Origin: Cheilinus undulatus
Taxonomy: Eukaryota; Chordata; Actinopteri; Labriformes; Labridae
Assembly: GCF_018320785.1 (NCBI RefSeq)
Contig: NC_054880.1
Location: 1,298,827-1,362,826 of the forward strand
Length of the DNA stretch: 64,000 nt
Direction of reading: 5' to 3'
In this document: positions 22,235-35,900 of the stretch, piece after piece
Layout: the number at the start of each line of letters is the position of its first letter
How positions within the stretch are numbered: the stretch's first letter is position 1
Position numbers and translations under genes: made by a program
The notes under the pieces: model-generated
Told to the model about the DNA's origin: nothing
What the model saw: only the letters and a program-made list of their open reading frames with translations
Databases searched by the model: none

Positions 22235-24376
22235 TTAAGCCTGATCTAAAACACACCTGTGTCTCCTTAACTGGGAAGACCAAGAGAATCTTTGGTTGCA
22301 AACCTTGCAGCCGAAGGGTTTCTCCCCTCTGTGACGTGCCAGGTGGCGTGTCAGATCAGTCTTTTGGGAATATTTTAAACCACAATGGAGGCAGCCGAAG
22401 GGTTTCTCCCCCGTGTGGAGCAGCATGTGTCTGTTTCGATTTGACTTGTGTTTAAATTTCTGACCACATTCAGAGCAGCTGAAGAGTTTCTCTTCAGTGT
22501 GAACTAACATGTGTGTAGTTAATGTCACTTTTTTGCTAAATTTTTTATCACACTTAGAGCAGCTGAAGGGTTTCTCTCCTGTGTGAATTCTAATGTGATG
22601 TATGAGATTCCGTTTAGTTTTAAATGTATTACCACACTCGTAGCATCTATGTGTTTTCTCATCCGTGTATTGACTCTTTTCTTTAAAGGTTTCCAAATAG
22701 CTTGAACTTGACTGATGTTCTTTCATCCTCCTCCAGTCGATATTGACTTCAGTCTCAGCTTCAGAAGAGTCGACATGATTGCCCTGAGTCTCTGGATGTA
22801 AATGTCTGTCATATTCTGAGTTCCAGGCCTGTTCTGGTCCTCCACAGCCCTCCCCATCAGCTCCTGTTTCCATCTGTTCAGTTAGTATTAGATGAAGCTG
22901 TGAGGACTGAAGTTTCTCTTCATCATAATCACCCTTCACCGGGACAGGAGCAAAGGGGAACTTGGTGGTGTACGGCTCCTCCTGCTCCTCCTGACAATGC
23001 CACAATTCCTCCTCTTCCTCTTTAATGAGTGGAGGTTCAACTACCTCCTTGTCGAGGCTGGGGATCCACTCCTGCTGCTCAGGGAGGACCTCTTCTTTAC
23101 TCACCGACAGCTGCTGGACGTCTGCAGAAACAGAACAAAACATACAATGAAACACAGCAAATTCACATCAAAATAAAAATTAAATACAAATTCAACTTAA
23201 CCATTACCAAATGATGAGCTACTGAAACTCACTCTTCTGTTGCACCAGTGACTTAATATCAGTGTTATGGTTTGAAGAGAGACTGTATGAACTGGTGATG
23301 TTGAAGAGGTTTACTATTTCCTAATTAAAGATAAGTCTAATGACTATTTTTGAAACACAGTAATTAATTTAAAACAGGCTTTCATGGGGGCAATTTTTCC
23401 AAACATCCTTTTTTTATTTCTTTTTTATTCATTTTTTCCCTTTTTCACAATTTGTTTCCACTTTGTGCCCATTAAAGCTACCTTTTGCCATTAAAAATCA
23501 ATTTTCCTATTTTTGCCCATTTTGCAACTTCTTTTTGACACTTCCTCCCAATTGTTGCCACTTTAACGCCATTTTTTGCCCCTTTTTTTTACCTTTTGTT
23601 GCCACTTTTTATCAAACAAGCAACCTTTTGCCATCAAATACCACTTGTTCCCTTTTACCAAAAAAAACTGCCTCTTCTTTTCGCCACTTTTCTTTTTCAA
23701 TTTTTGCCCTTTTCACCATTTTTACCACCTTTTGCCCATTTAAGCTACCCTTTGCCATTAAATACCACTTGTTTCCTATTTATTGCCCATATTTACAAAA
23801 CAATACAAGAACTTTATTCATCCCCGAAGGGAAATTCACTCATATTATTGATTTATTATTATAAAAATATTTGCCACTCTTGACTACTTTTTGCCAGTTC
23901 TAATCACTTTATACTCATTTGTTGTTGCCACTTTTGGACCATTTTGTAACTGATTTTTTTGTCACCTCTCACCCATTTTTGCAACTTTCTGACCATTTTT
24001 CCACTTTTTCTCCCCTTTTCATCCATTTTTGCCACCTTTAACTTATTTTCATTACATCTTTAAGCCGTTGTTGCCACTTTTCACCACTAAGATTGTGACT
24101 CTTGCGAAGGTATTTTTCAACAGTTTGTCTCTTTGGTTGTGCAGGGCTGAGTAACACTGCTTTAAACAATAAAATGAACAAACCTGCTCCGTGTAAATTA
24201 AGCTGATGATTGAAAACATCGTCCAGAAGTTTTTGTTTTCGCTCGTTTTCCTCTTTAGACCGACTAAGTTGCTCCTCGTATTCTGCTATCGTTCTTTCAA
24301 ACAGCTCAAAAATCTCCTCAGCAGCTGCAGTCAGTCTCTGGTTGACAAAAAATCTCAGCGCCTGGACTTTAGCCAT
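22235..24376 (-). CDS. C2H2 zinc-finger protein, two exons, apparently intact
   Basis: Exon 1 (24376-24184) starts MAKVQALRFF and encodes a 64-residue leucine- and glutamate-rich coiled-coil module (RLTAAAEEIFELFERTIAEY, then KEENERKQKLLDDV) typical of percomorph zinc-finger proteins. The donor GCAG|GTTTGT joins in phase to exon 2 (23121-22235) after the acceptor TTTCTGCAG. The product is 359 residues: an acidic linker, then five C2H2 fingers joined by TGEKPF-type linkers. Finger 1 is CYECGNTFKTKRNLIHHIRIH-like; the last one ends HRC and is degenerate. The intron (1062 bp) holds a hAT-type element. A nuclear DNA-binding regulator is expected; its target is unknown. No stop or frameshift is seen. 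It lies head to head with unit 1 at 25731. Confidence 0.88.
23385..24159. mobile_element. hAT-type element inside zinc-finger intron
   Basis: The T-rich interior of GCCATTTTTGCCCCTTT units and the right end TGAGTAACACTG match the family at 20851. The left terminus is unclear. Near 23800-23840 a 40-bp piece with ACTTTATTCATCCCCGAAGG, a common fish retroelement tail, is inserted. The whole element lies in the intron of the minus-strand gene. Confidence 0.55.
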
Positions 24377-25380
24377 TTTCCACACAGTAACAGTGTCTTC
24401 TCTCCGCACAAACTCCGCCAAATGCGCTGTCAGTCCCACATCACACAGCAAACAGCGCTGAACTTTAGCTCCGTTCTTGTCAAGATGACATGCTAAGCTA
24501 AGCTAGCGTTGTAGCCTACTGGAAGTCGTGCCAGAGGAAGAACACTGATATGAAAAACAGCACAAAGTCCACTTAGATGTTTGTTTAGGATCTTGGCAGC
24601 TCCGAGTGGTCAGTTCTGCGCCTGCACCGCTCTCTGGACACAACCACAGCACTCAACTGTCAAAGCAGGTCCAACCCACGGGCATATTGCTGAATACAGA
24701 ATGACGTCATCACAATAAAAACCACACCCGGGTCAGAGCTGTTTCATGTTTTCAAAACACAATTATGTTTTTGTTCTCGCTCTGTCTTTGTTGTGAAGAA
24801 AGGTGATTGAATAACCAAGAGAACTAGAATAGAAAATATATATATTTGAAGGCAGGGATCTTTCCTTTCAATTAGTTTCTTTTCGCCACAGCTCTCAGGT
24901 ATGGGACCCGATTTGTCAGAATTAGATGTGCATATATTTTTTTCTAAATCTTAATCAGGAACTTAATGTATGTCAGCTTATTATGGCCACCCTACAAGAT
25001 TAAAAAGATCGACATATATGAGGTTGAAAACTGGTAAATTCTGACATCATAGACTTAAATATTTAAAGTTTTTAAAGTCATACATTTACAACATTGTAAA
25101 GTCAAAAATTAATGAGAGACACAACTGAAAACAGTGGTTGGATAACACTCGTTTACAGAAATGTCTCTTCCGAGTCCAGGTAAAAGTTTAGATGTACTTT
25201 TTTTTACCTTTAGCATCTCAAAATGTCAAGGTTTTGGTTCACATCAAACCACAACTTTTAAGTAAAAAAACAATTTTATTTTTCTTAAAAAAAGTTTGAC
25301 TTTTTATACTTAAAAATGTAACGTTTTGTTTTCTCAATAATGAGCAGATCCTCTTTATTTTTGAATCGCTGGGGTGGGCT
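24377..25380. promoter_or_regulatory. Shared upstream region of divergent zinc-finger genes
   Basis: About 1.35 kb separates the two start codons. On the minus-gene side the phrase TGCTAAGCTAAGCTAGC at 24491-24507 is the reverse of AGCTAGCTTAGCTTAGCA found 100 bp before the unit 1 start (25613-25630). The two 5' regions are therefore related and inverted. The middle is AT-rich without assigned elements. Confidence 0.4.
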
Positions 25381-25394
25381 AGACAGCACAAACA

Positions 25395-25465
25395 GCGTTG
25401 CACCGGAAGTGATTAGTATTGCGAACGCTTTAGGCTACTCTGTATTTAGCAACATGGCGGCGAGT
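25395..25465 (+). promoter_or_regulatory. ETS and YY1-like promoter block, unit 1
   Basis: ACCGGAAGTG at 25402-25411 is a consensus ETS/GABP site, and AACATGGCGGCG at 25451-25462 is a YY1-like site. Both lie about 270-330 bp before the start codon and recur in units 2, 3 and 4 with nearly the same spacing, so they are probably the core promoter. No TATA box is evident. Confidence 0.65.
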
Positions 25466-25730
25466 CAGAGCTATTTTTAATCTGCGCCACTTTTTTATTA
25501 GAGATTAGCGATTCTAATCTCTCAGAGGCTCATTCTGTCAACTGAATGGACTTTAGACTTTAAATGTTTTTCTCAGTTTTCTCTCCCTCAGTCATCTACC
25601 CGGAAACTACAAAGCTAGCTTAGCTTAGCATTCAAACTGGAGATATGAGTGGTGAAACAGTCAAAGTTGCTGTTTGATGGAGTGGTTGTAGTGTTTTCCA
25701 GAATAAATCAGCCAGTATAACTGTGTGAAA

Positions 25731-28501
<2,771 letters not shown>

Positions 28502-28539
28502 AGAGAAAGAAAAGCTTATGAGGAGGGCTATGTAAGATG

Positions 28540-30174
28540 CAAGGTTATAATTCTTTAAATTTTTCAATAGTTTTTATTCTCTTTTTTTTTTTTTTTTCAA
28601 TTTCTTTATTCAATTTCAGTTTAGTTTTTATTAGTTCTGACTGCCGGTTTGTTAGTTTAGTTTGGTTTTTGTTTTACAAAAATGCTTTCTCTCAGTTTTC
28701 TATTAGTTTTAGTTTTTTCGGATACATGTCTGGGCTGAGAGAACGTCACACCCTTTTTAAACATATTCAAACAGGCTACTCTTCGCTTTTCATTTTATTT
28801 GTTTAAAGATGATGTTTGAATAAAACTTCATACATAAAACTACCGCTGTGTGAGGTCTTAACCAATCAATTCAGGCGATTTTACTCTCCCCAGAGTGGTG
28901 TAGGTGCCAGTCAGTATGGTTGCGTCAAATACTGAAACTGAGGATATTTTGCCTCTATTTTTATTTTATTTTTTGGGCTGCAACGCACGATGATTTCAAT
29001 CATCAAGGAATCAGATGATTATTTTCTCGATTCATTGATGAATTGGATGGGGTTTTTCCCCCTAGGGGGATCTCTTACTTAGAAATTTAACACGGATATT
29101 CCAAAGCTGTCAAAATAATGTTAGTTTAAATGTCTATATTCTTAAAACTGTAAGAAAACATTTTTTTGAGGTCTGTTAAATTAGATAACTTGAACATGCC
29201 ACAGAATAAACAAAAAATAATACATTATTTAAAAAAATGAAAATGATAAGTTCTTACTTTGCCTCCCTCCTTACAAACATACATAAATACTTTCAGATCA
29301 TACTAATATCAACAGCATGGGGATATGATTTGAATGAAAGACTCTTACAGTGGGATTCTGCTTTTATTACGTTCTCTTGCAATTATTTAATCCCAGAGGA
29401 GCTACAGGTAAGCCTCAACCTCTTAAAGTTACTGATATTATGATAACTTAGAAACATTTGTCTCTCACTTAATCAACAAGCTAACATTAATTCGTTGATG
29501 CTTGTTGTCAGACTGACCCACACTCACACAAACTACCTCTGTCACACATGCACAGACACACACACCCAACCGATCCTCTCACCCTGTGACTACAGCTCAC
29601 ACCTTTCCTTCCTCTCTCCTGTTTTAGCGGACACTTAGAACACAAAGTGTGGTAAATATCACAAATTACATGAACGCCTGACAGTCCATTGGTATTGTTT
29701 TTATCCAGTCTCCTATCATAACAGAAACCAAAGTTCCTCCGCAGTTTTTATGAACACGAGCTATTGTTAGATCTTATCTCCCTCATGAGACACAGTGATG
29801 ATGAATGTATCCACTTAATTTTGCCGCTAATCATCAGAATATAATCAGAAAAGTACTAAACCAAGAGAAAGTAAAGTTTATCAGCCATCTGTGAGTGACG
29901 TAAACAGCTCCGCACCACACCAAGTGACGCCATAATTGCGCAACACAGGGAATCGATACATAAATTCGTTGCCAACACTTGTCGATTTTTATCGATTTGT
30001 TGTTGCAGCCCTATTTATTTTACTTAGTGATGTGAGCGCACAGTTTACAGTTATAGTTAGTTTTCATCGTTTTTTCAGTAAAACTTAGTTTTCATTTAGT
30101 TTCAGTTAACTAAAATGATTTTTGAATTTTAGTTTTAGTTATTTAGTTAGTTTTAGTTAATTATAATAACCTTG
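28540..30174. mobile_element. hAT-type element, interrupted by another
   Basis: Ends CAAGGTTATAATTC and AATTATAATAACCTTG are inverted repeats with the 8-bp duplication GTAAGATG / GTAAGCTG. The interior is rich in TTAGTTTTAGTT. A second element occupies 28973-30013; without it the copy is about 594 bp, the same as its relative at 59100-59692 (593 bp). It lies just past the finger exon of unit 1 and is absent from unit 3 at the matching place (57310). Confidence 0.75.
28973..30013. mobile_element. hAT-type element nested at 28.5-30.2 kb
   Basis: The left end GGGCTGCAACGCACGATGAT and right end AATCGATTTGTTGTTGCAGCCC are inverted repeats of the family with a GGGCTGCAAC terminus. The target is T-rich (TTTATTTT on both sides), so the exact edge of the 8-bp duplication is ambiguous by about two bases. 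No transposase frame is visible. Confidence 0.7.
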
Positions 30175-31316
30175 GTAAGCTGAGAACCAGACGGTATCTG
30201 AGATATCTAAAAAGATGTGCAACAAGAGACTGAAGATGAATACGATGATTAGAGGGAGATCGGAGAACATCAGTCAGGTTTAAACTCTAAGCCTGCTATG
30301 CTCAATCCTGAAGCTACTCAGCTGCACACAGCTCTTATTGGGATGCACAGATGCATCAGTTTAACATCAGTATTGGCGGATATTATCCCTGTTGTTACAT
30401 ATGCAAATAATATAGCAGGAACATTTATCATTTATCAGCATTTATCTGTTGTGCCTGATGAATTGTATACTTGCATCTGACATATCAAGCTGATGAATAA
30501 AATAAACCAGTGCAGAAGACATAACTTTTTGCACAATCTCTGATCTGATTTCATGGATAAACATGAGAGAAAATGTTGGCGTTGAGCCTATCAACTCGAA
30601 CTTTCACAATCAATGCAACTTGAGTTCTTTTATCAAAAGTTGCAGTCTTGTTTGGAAAATGAATCCCAAAATATTTTGAAAAGTAGAAATTTTGCCCGAA
30701 TACTTGATTCTTTGCAAGTCCCATCAGTGCTGGTTGGCAAGAAAACAGACTGAAACAACAGCATACAAGAGAGACCCTTTCGTTGTTTTCAGTGCAAACT
30801 CCAACAGTAAATCCTTTCTGTGGCAAAATGAGAGTCACAAATATCACTGAGGTCAGTTCAGAGCTGATGTTTTAACAACGCTTTCCAGACTGAAATACAA
30901 ATGTAGATTGCTAAAAGCATGGACAGTCATACCAGAGAAAAGTGGAAGACTACCTGCTATTATTGACTGTGATTCTCAGCAAAATGCTGTATGCTCAGGT
31001 GTGGACAGATGACAAACTATGTGCTGTGTGTTATGCTGTTGTCAGTACTTTAATCATTTGTGTGTGTGTGTGTGTGTGTGTGTGGATAACAGAGATGCAC
31101 ACAAGTCACTTTTTGCAAGTCCAAGTCAGGTCTCAAGTCTCATATGGTCTTAATGAGCATTCTATGATCTGCTTCTGACATCCAGTCTGCTTAGACCATT
31201 GCATGGTTTTATCTTAGGGATTTAAAGCCTGTACTGTATTCTCATCATCTGCACAGGTGGGATCACCATTGGTGTAATAAATAAAGGATGGACTTGTGCA
31301 GGAAGATTAAGACTGT
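30175..31316 (+). repeat. Shared downstream block of zinc-finger units, copy 1
   Basis: From GAGAACCAGACGGTATCTGAG onward this matches 57315-58507 (unit 3), and its later part matches 32244-32760 (unit 2). Common phrases include GGCAAGAAAACAGACTGAAA and TGGTGTAATAAATAAAGGAT. The block marks the right edge of each duplicated unit. A (TG)n tract lies at 31059-31084. No gene is evident. Confidence 0.75.
31059..31084. repeat. (TG)n microsatellite
   Basis: About 13 TG units in the downstream block of unit 1. The matching places in units 2 and 3 have no expanded tract, so it grew after duplication. Confidence 0.9.
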
Positions 31317-31391
31317 TAACCTGACAAGCCAGATGGATTTGTTTCACTGAGAATCACAGAAATGGGCAAATCCATCTGCTTTTCAAGGTCA
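31317..31391. mobile_element. 75-bp remnant of the 9-bp-TSD element
   Basis: Nearly only the two termini remain: TAACCTGACAAGCCAGATGG and GCAAATCCATCTGCTTTTCA face each other, and the flanks TAAGACTGT and TTAGACTCT are the aged 9-bp duplication. The site is the same paralogous place as the long copies at 50956 and 58508, upstream of unit 2. Confidence 0.75.
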
Positions 31392-31580
31392 TTAGACTCT
31401 TACATCACTTGAAAAGATGACAAATTAAAGATTCCTTTAAACATATAAGGACAATTTGTTTTTTGTTTTTTTTAAAAGGATCTTTAAAAATCCCTCGATG
31501 CCATGAAAAAAATGTAGTTAGTGTTTGACTACTGTCTTGTGAGAAATGAGTTCCAACATTTATTCTGAAGGACACAAACA

Positions 31581-31660
31581 GCGTTGCACCGGAAGTGATT
31601 AGTATTGCGAACGCTTTAGGCTACTCTGTATTTAGCAATATGGCGGCGAGTCAGAGCAAT
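31581..31660 (+). promoter_or_regulatory. ETS and YY1-like promoter block, unit 2
   Basis: ACCGGAAGTG at 31588-31597 is unchanged; the YY1-like site reads AATATGGCGGCG near 31637-31648. The promoter is preserved although its gene is destroyed, so it could still start non-coding transcripts. Confidence 0.55.
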
Positions 31661-31916
31661 TTTTAATCTGTGCCACTTTTTTATTAAAGATTAGCGATTC
31701 TAATCTCTCAGAGTCTCATTCTGTCAACTGCATGGACTTTAAGCTTTAAATGTTTTTCTCAGTTTTCTCTCCCTCAGTCATCTACCCGGAAACTTCAAAG
31801 CTAGCTTAGCTTAGCATTCAAACTGGAGATATGAGTGGTGAAACAGTCAAAGTTGCTGTTTGATGGAGTGGTTGTAGTGTTTTCCAGAATAAATCAGCCA
31901 GCATAACTGAGTGAAA

Positions 31917-31973
31917 ATGCCAGGAGATTTTTGGAGTCTTTGAAAGAACAATAGCAGAATACGAGGAACAACT
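31917..31973 (+). pseudogene. Zinc-finger unit 2: damaged exon 1 only
   Basis: Begins ATGCCAGGAG as in units 1, 3 and 4, then jumps to ATTTTTGGAGTC, missing 53 bases between two GAG triplets, which destroys the frame. The match stops at GAGGAACAACTT, where an L1-like sequence is joined. No finger exon follows; the next homologous sequence is the downstream block at 32244. Confidence 0.85.
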
Positions 31974-31974
31974 T

Positions 31975-32243
31975 TTTTTTGGCATCAAGCTTCCTGGAGC
32001 ATATCATTTTGTAAAGAACGTTGGAAAACATGGCGACAACAACTAAGAAGTTGGCAGAAGAGCTGGAAGAGATCAAAAAAACACTCAATTTCGTGTCTGA
32101 AGAGATCAGCAAAGTGGTCAAGCAGCAAGCCAGTCTCATGGGTCTAGTGGAAGAGGTCCGTGACTTGAAGGCCACAATCAAACTTAAAGACCAGAAGATT
32201 CAACTACTGGAAGAAAGGATTGATGACTTGGAGCAGCTTGATT
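31975..32243 (+). mobile_element. L1/Tx1-like LINE fragment, start of ORF1
   Basis: An ATG at 32030 opens about 71 codons with an uninterrupted heptad-like coiled coil (LAEELEEIKKTL, then LVEEVRDLKATI and IQLLEERIDDLEQL). This resembles the N-terminus of L1/Tx1 ORF1 proteins of fish. It lacks the RNA-binding part, ORF2 and the tail. Keeping the 5' side rather than the 3' side is unusual for a LINE fragment and suggests capture at a deletion junction. An unrelated coiled-coil gene piece is the alternative. Confidence 0.5.
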
Positions 32244-32760
32244 TTTTGCAAGTTCCATCAATTTTTGTTGGCAAGAAAACAGACTGAAAAAACAGCAGAG
32301 AACAGAGGCCCTACCGTTGTTTCCAGTGCAAACTCCAACAGTAAATCCTTTCTGTGGCAAAATGAGAGTCACAAATATCACTTAGTGAGGTCAGTTCAAA
32401 GCTGATGTTTTAACAACCCTTTCCAGATTGAAATACAAATGTAGATTGCCAAAAGTATGGACAGTCATAACAGAGAAAAGTGGAAGACTACCTGCTATTA
32501 TTGACTGTGATTCTCAGCAAAATGCTGTATGCTCAGGTGTGGACATGTGACCAACTATATGCTGTGTGTTATGCTGTTGTCAGTACTTTAACCATATTTC
32601 TTTGTGTATGTGAATAACAGAGATGCACACGTCATTTTTGCAAGTCCAAGTCAGGTCTCAAGTCTCGTATGGTCTTAATGAGCGTTCTATGATCTGCTTA
32701 GACCACTGCATGGTTATATCTTAGGAATTTAAAGCCTATGCTGTATTCTCATCATCAGGG
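32244..32760 (+). repeat. Shared downstream block, copy 2
   Basis: From TTTTGCAAGTTCCATCAA it follows the downstream blocks of units 1 and 3 to about TATTCTCATCATC, where similarity ends. It directly follows the LINE piece, so unit 2 lost its intron and finger exon. Confidence 0.7.
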
Positions 32761-32789
32761 CAATGGAAATATAAAGAAAAAAATATAGG

Positions 32790-33000
32790 TTGACAATCAA
32801 GTTTGACAATTAAAGCCTACTGTATAAGTGTAGGAAACAAACTAATTAAAGTGACCTACAATGGATAATTTCTGAGGTCAAAAGTTTCCCTTTTTTAAGG
32901 TTTTCTGGGGGAATATTATTTCAGATTAAGATATAAAAGAGCCACAAATCATCACAACAGAGCCACATGTGGCTCTAGAGTCACGTGTTGAGTATCACTG
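32790..33000 (-). mobile_element. Reverse fragment of hAT-type T-rich family
   Basis: Its right edge reads GTTGAGTATCACTG, the family terminus, preceded by AGCCACATGTGGCTCTAGAG. The segment is the reverse complement of the left third of the copy at 37720 (shared AATGGATAATTTCTGAGGTC). The rest is absent. Confidence 0.65.
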
Positions 33001-33280
33001 GAGTAGAGTGTACTGGTGCAGAGTGGAGTAGTCAAATTGTTGAAATAAAGTTTTTCACTGATTTATAATCAGGTGCAATTATTGGGAGTTTCTGATGCAC
33101 ACAGAGGCTGACAGACAAATCTGCTCCTCCTTTTTGCAGAAATGAATGTATGAATCAAAGCATGAATCTGTGTGGATAAAGCCGTCATGTGCACACAGAA
33201 CAAAATGATAGACATGTAACACACACCTAAAGCCACCCATGACTTAAATTCATTCACTTCTCCATCACTCTCCCATTCAT

Positions 33281-34207
33281 TCATCTTCCCTTAAAAACCA
33301 GAGAGGCCAGTATTTGTATGATGAAAAGCATGTAGATGGTGAAAAGGAGAGGTCCAAGAACAGAGCCTTGAGGCACGCCCTGGTTAACTGGGGCAGGGGA
33401 TGAGTGAGAGGTGCTGATGGTAACAAACTGTTTTCTTTGTGAGAGATATGAGTGAAACCAGGAGAGAGCTGTACCAGTGATGCCAGGATGGTGAGACAGG
33501 CAGTCAAGGAGGATGGTGTGGGATATTGTGTCGAAGGCAGCGGTTAGGTCAAGGAGAATGAGGAGGCTGATATGTCCAGAATCTGCAGCTGTGTGGAGGT
33601 CGTTGGTTATTTTGATAAGGGCGGTCTCAGTGCTGTGGTGAGTGCGAAATCCTGATTGAAGAGGTTCATGGAGCTCATGGTTGGACATGTGTTGCTGGAG
33701 TTGGGCAGCGACTGCTTTTTCAAGAATTTTGCTGATGAAGGGAAGGTTGGAGATCGGCCGATAGTTGGAGAGGTCCTCCGGGTCTGACCTGGGCTTCTTG
33801 ATGATGGGGGTTACTGAGGCAGTTTTGAAGGATGAGGGGACAATTCCAGATGATAATGAGGTGTTGATGATGTCTACCATGATGGGGCACAGAACAGGCA
33901 GAGATGCTTTCACCAGTGGTGTGGGCATGGGGTCGAGAGAGCAGGTGGATGCCTTGGCCTTCTTGACCCATTCGGTCACTTGGAGAGTGTCCACGGGTGT
34001 GAAGCAGGAAAGACGGCAGTGAGGCGGAGGAGCGGTGTCCTGGTGTGAAGTGAAATCCTGAGGTGGAGGTCCAGATGAAAGTTGCTGCTGGATGGAGGCA
34101 ACTTTATCCTGGAAAAATTGCAGGTGCCTAGAGCAGCAGTCGAAGTTGGCTGGGGGATGAAGGTTGTCAATGGGGCGGAGAAGGCGATTTATTGTGGAGA
34201 AGAGCAT
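33281..34207 (-). mobile_element. L2/CR1-type LINE reverse-transcriptase fragment
   Basis: An open frame of 308 codons on the minus strand shows reverse-transcriptase blocks in order: LSNYRPISNLPFISKILEKA, then ALIKITNDLH, LLDLTAAFDTISH with the first catalytic Asp, and NQGVPQGSVLGPLLFTIYML. The frame leaves homology just before the expected F/YADD box, so the catalytic centre is incomplete. The endonuclease domain is also missing. The long open frame suggests a fairly young copy. Assignment to the CR1/L2 group rests on remembered motif style. Confidence 0.8.
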
Positions 34208-34437
34208 CTGGGGATGGTTTTGCTGGTCACTGATGACAGATGTATTCAGTTTTCATGTCTTTTAACTTCTCTTTTATGTTCACGTCTGCTTTTTCACATA
34301 TGTGCGTCTGGTTTGTTTTGTCATCTTATTGTTTTAGAAGTGAATCGTGGCATTGTGTGGTTGGAGTGCTCCATTCAAAAGGCCGTCTGCTGCGTGAGTG
34401 AACTTTTGTGGGATTGTGGTTCAAAGAGGCTGTGCTG

Positions 34438-34981
34438 TAACCTAGCAAAGCAGATGGATACGCCCATTCCTTGTTTTTCATTGGTGAATCCATCTTGCAA
34501 AGCTCCCATCTGAACCATTTGGGCCTGGTTAGAAAGTGACAGGAACAAACAGCGTTGAGAGGCAGTACTTTCAGGTGCAGCAGAGTCGTGACGTAAACAA
34601 GCAGCAGCAAGAGCTGGTGCAGTTATGGAGGAAGAGATTAGCATGGATGCTGCTAAAGCACCAGTTTTATCAAAACTTGACGACAGTTCTTCGTTAAAAG
34701 AAGAACAGAGAACAGCAGTGGGTTGTTTTCTTTTAAACAATGACAAAAGTCGAGTACTTACATGTCTACAGTCGCCATGTTTTGCGTTATTCCTGGTAGC
34801 TGCACACACACAGCTTGATAGCAGCTACGTCACGTTTTTTGTTGCTCTGATTGACACGTAGAGATGTGACAGACAGAACGTTCACCCAATCACACTCTGA
34901 GTTTTTTTCAAAGCCTCTGCCTTTTCTCAAACGTTTCCTATTGAAGCTTTCCCAGATGGATGTGTGAAACGTGTCAGGTTA
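34438..34981 (+). mobile_element. 9-bp-TSD TIR element, copy c
   Basis: Starts TAACCTAGCAAAGCAGATGG and ends GTGTCAGGTTA, with flanks GCTGTGCTG (34429-34437) and GCTGTGCCG (34982-34990), eight of nine matching. The start codon at 34625 lies 187 bases inside, as in copy b, and gives MEEEISMDAAKAPVLSKLDD, then SSLKEEQRTA and onward to 34861 without a stop. After RTA-like codons a GTGGGT in the place of a splice donor can be seen. The best preserved reading of the family in this window. Confidence 0.8.
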
Positions 34982-35029
34982 GCTGTGCCGATCTTGTAAA
35001 GATGACTCCAGCTATTGTTCTTTTATGTC

Positions 35030-35900
35030 TGTAGTGTCAGCAGTTCAGGCAAAAACTCAAAACGGAGGACCCAAATGCAGATAAAAAAATGACTGGTTTA
35101 ATGAAACAAACAAACAAAAGAAACTTACTAAAACACTGGAATCCAAATCAAAGTCCAAGTACATGAAACCAAACAAAATCCAAGGAAACACGAGGAGTAA
35201 CAACGAGGAGTAGCAACAGGCACGGGGAAGACATCAAATGAACTGACACAGACACAGGGAGACAGCTTAAATGCACAGGGAGTCATTAACAATGGAGGAC
35301 AGGTGTGGACAATCAGATACAGGTGGAACTGGTGAAGGTAATCACAGTGGAGGGAAACTGAGGCAGGAAGCAAAACTAGAATCACACACAAGGGAAGGCA
35401 AACTACAGAATAAAACAGGAAACATGGAGCACTTCACAATACACAACACTGGACCAGGAGGAGAATCAAACATGAGACACTAGGAGGGAGCAAGGAAGCA
35501 AAATACAAACAGGGAATAAAACTAAACATGAAACACAGGAGGAGTAAAACTAAACATGAAACAGGGGATTACTAAACAAGAAACACGAGGAGTAAAACTA
35601 GACATGAAATACAAGGAGCAACTAAACATAAAGCACAAGGAATCAACTAAACAAGAAACACAGGGGAAGTAAAACTAACAAGATTCAGGGAATACTAAAC
35701 AAGAAACACGAGGAGTAAAACTAGACAAGAAATAGAGGGAATAACTAAACATAAAACACAGGGAAAACCTAATACAATAAAACATGGAATTCACAGAACA
35801 ATCAAGGAAAACATGAGATAAAGAACTAACTGAACTAGACAATTTCCTTAAGCGGAAATCGCGAGAGGGGCTCGGGGGGCGGTGCCAGTTTCATCGCAAG
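35030..35900. repeat. Minisatellite-rich repeat block
   Basis: Starts near TCAGGCAAAAACTCAAAACG and includes, at about 35505-35790, ten or more degenerate units of 25-30 bp like AACTAAACATGAAACACAGG. It ends in a GC-rich stretch (GCGGAAATCGCGAGAGGGGC). Probably one non-autonomous element with an internal minisatellite, but its termini were not resolved. Confidence 0.5.

Noticed and set aside
33765-34513. Plus-strand frames opposite the reverse transcriptase
   Set aside because: The minus-strand frame has ordered reverse-transcriptase motifs; the plus-strand readings have none.
35505-35790. CRISPR-like array
   Set aside because: Units are degenerate and lack regular unique spacers; the host is a vertebrate.
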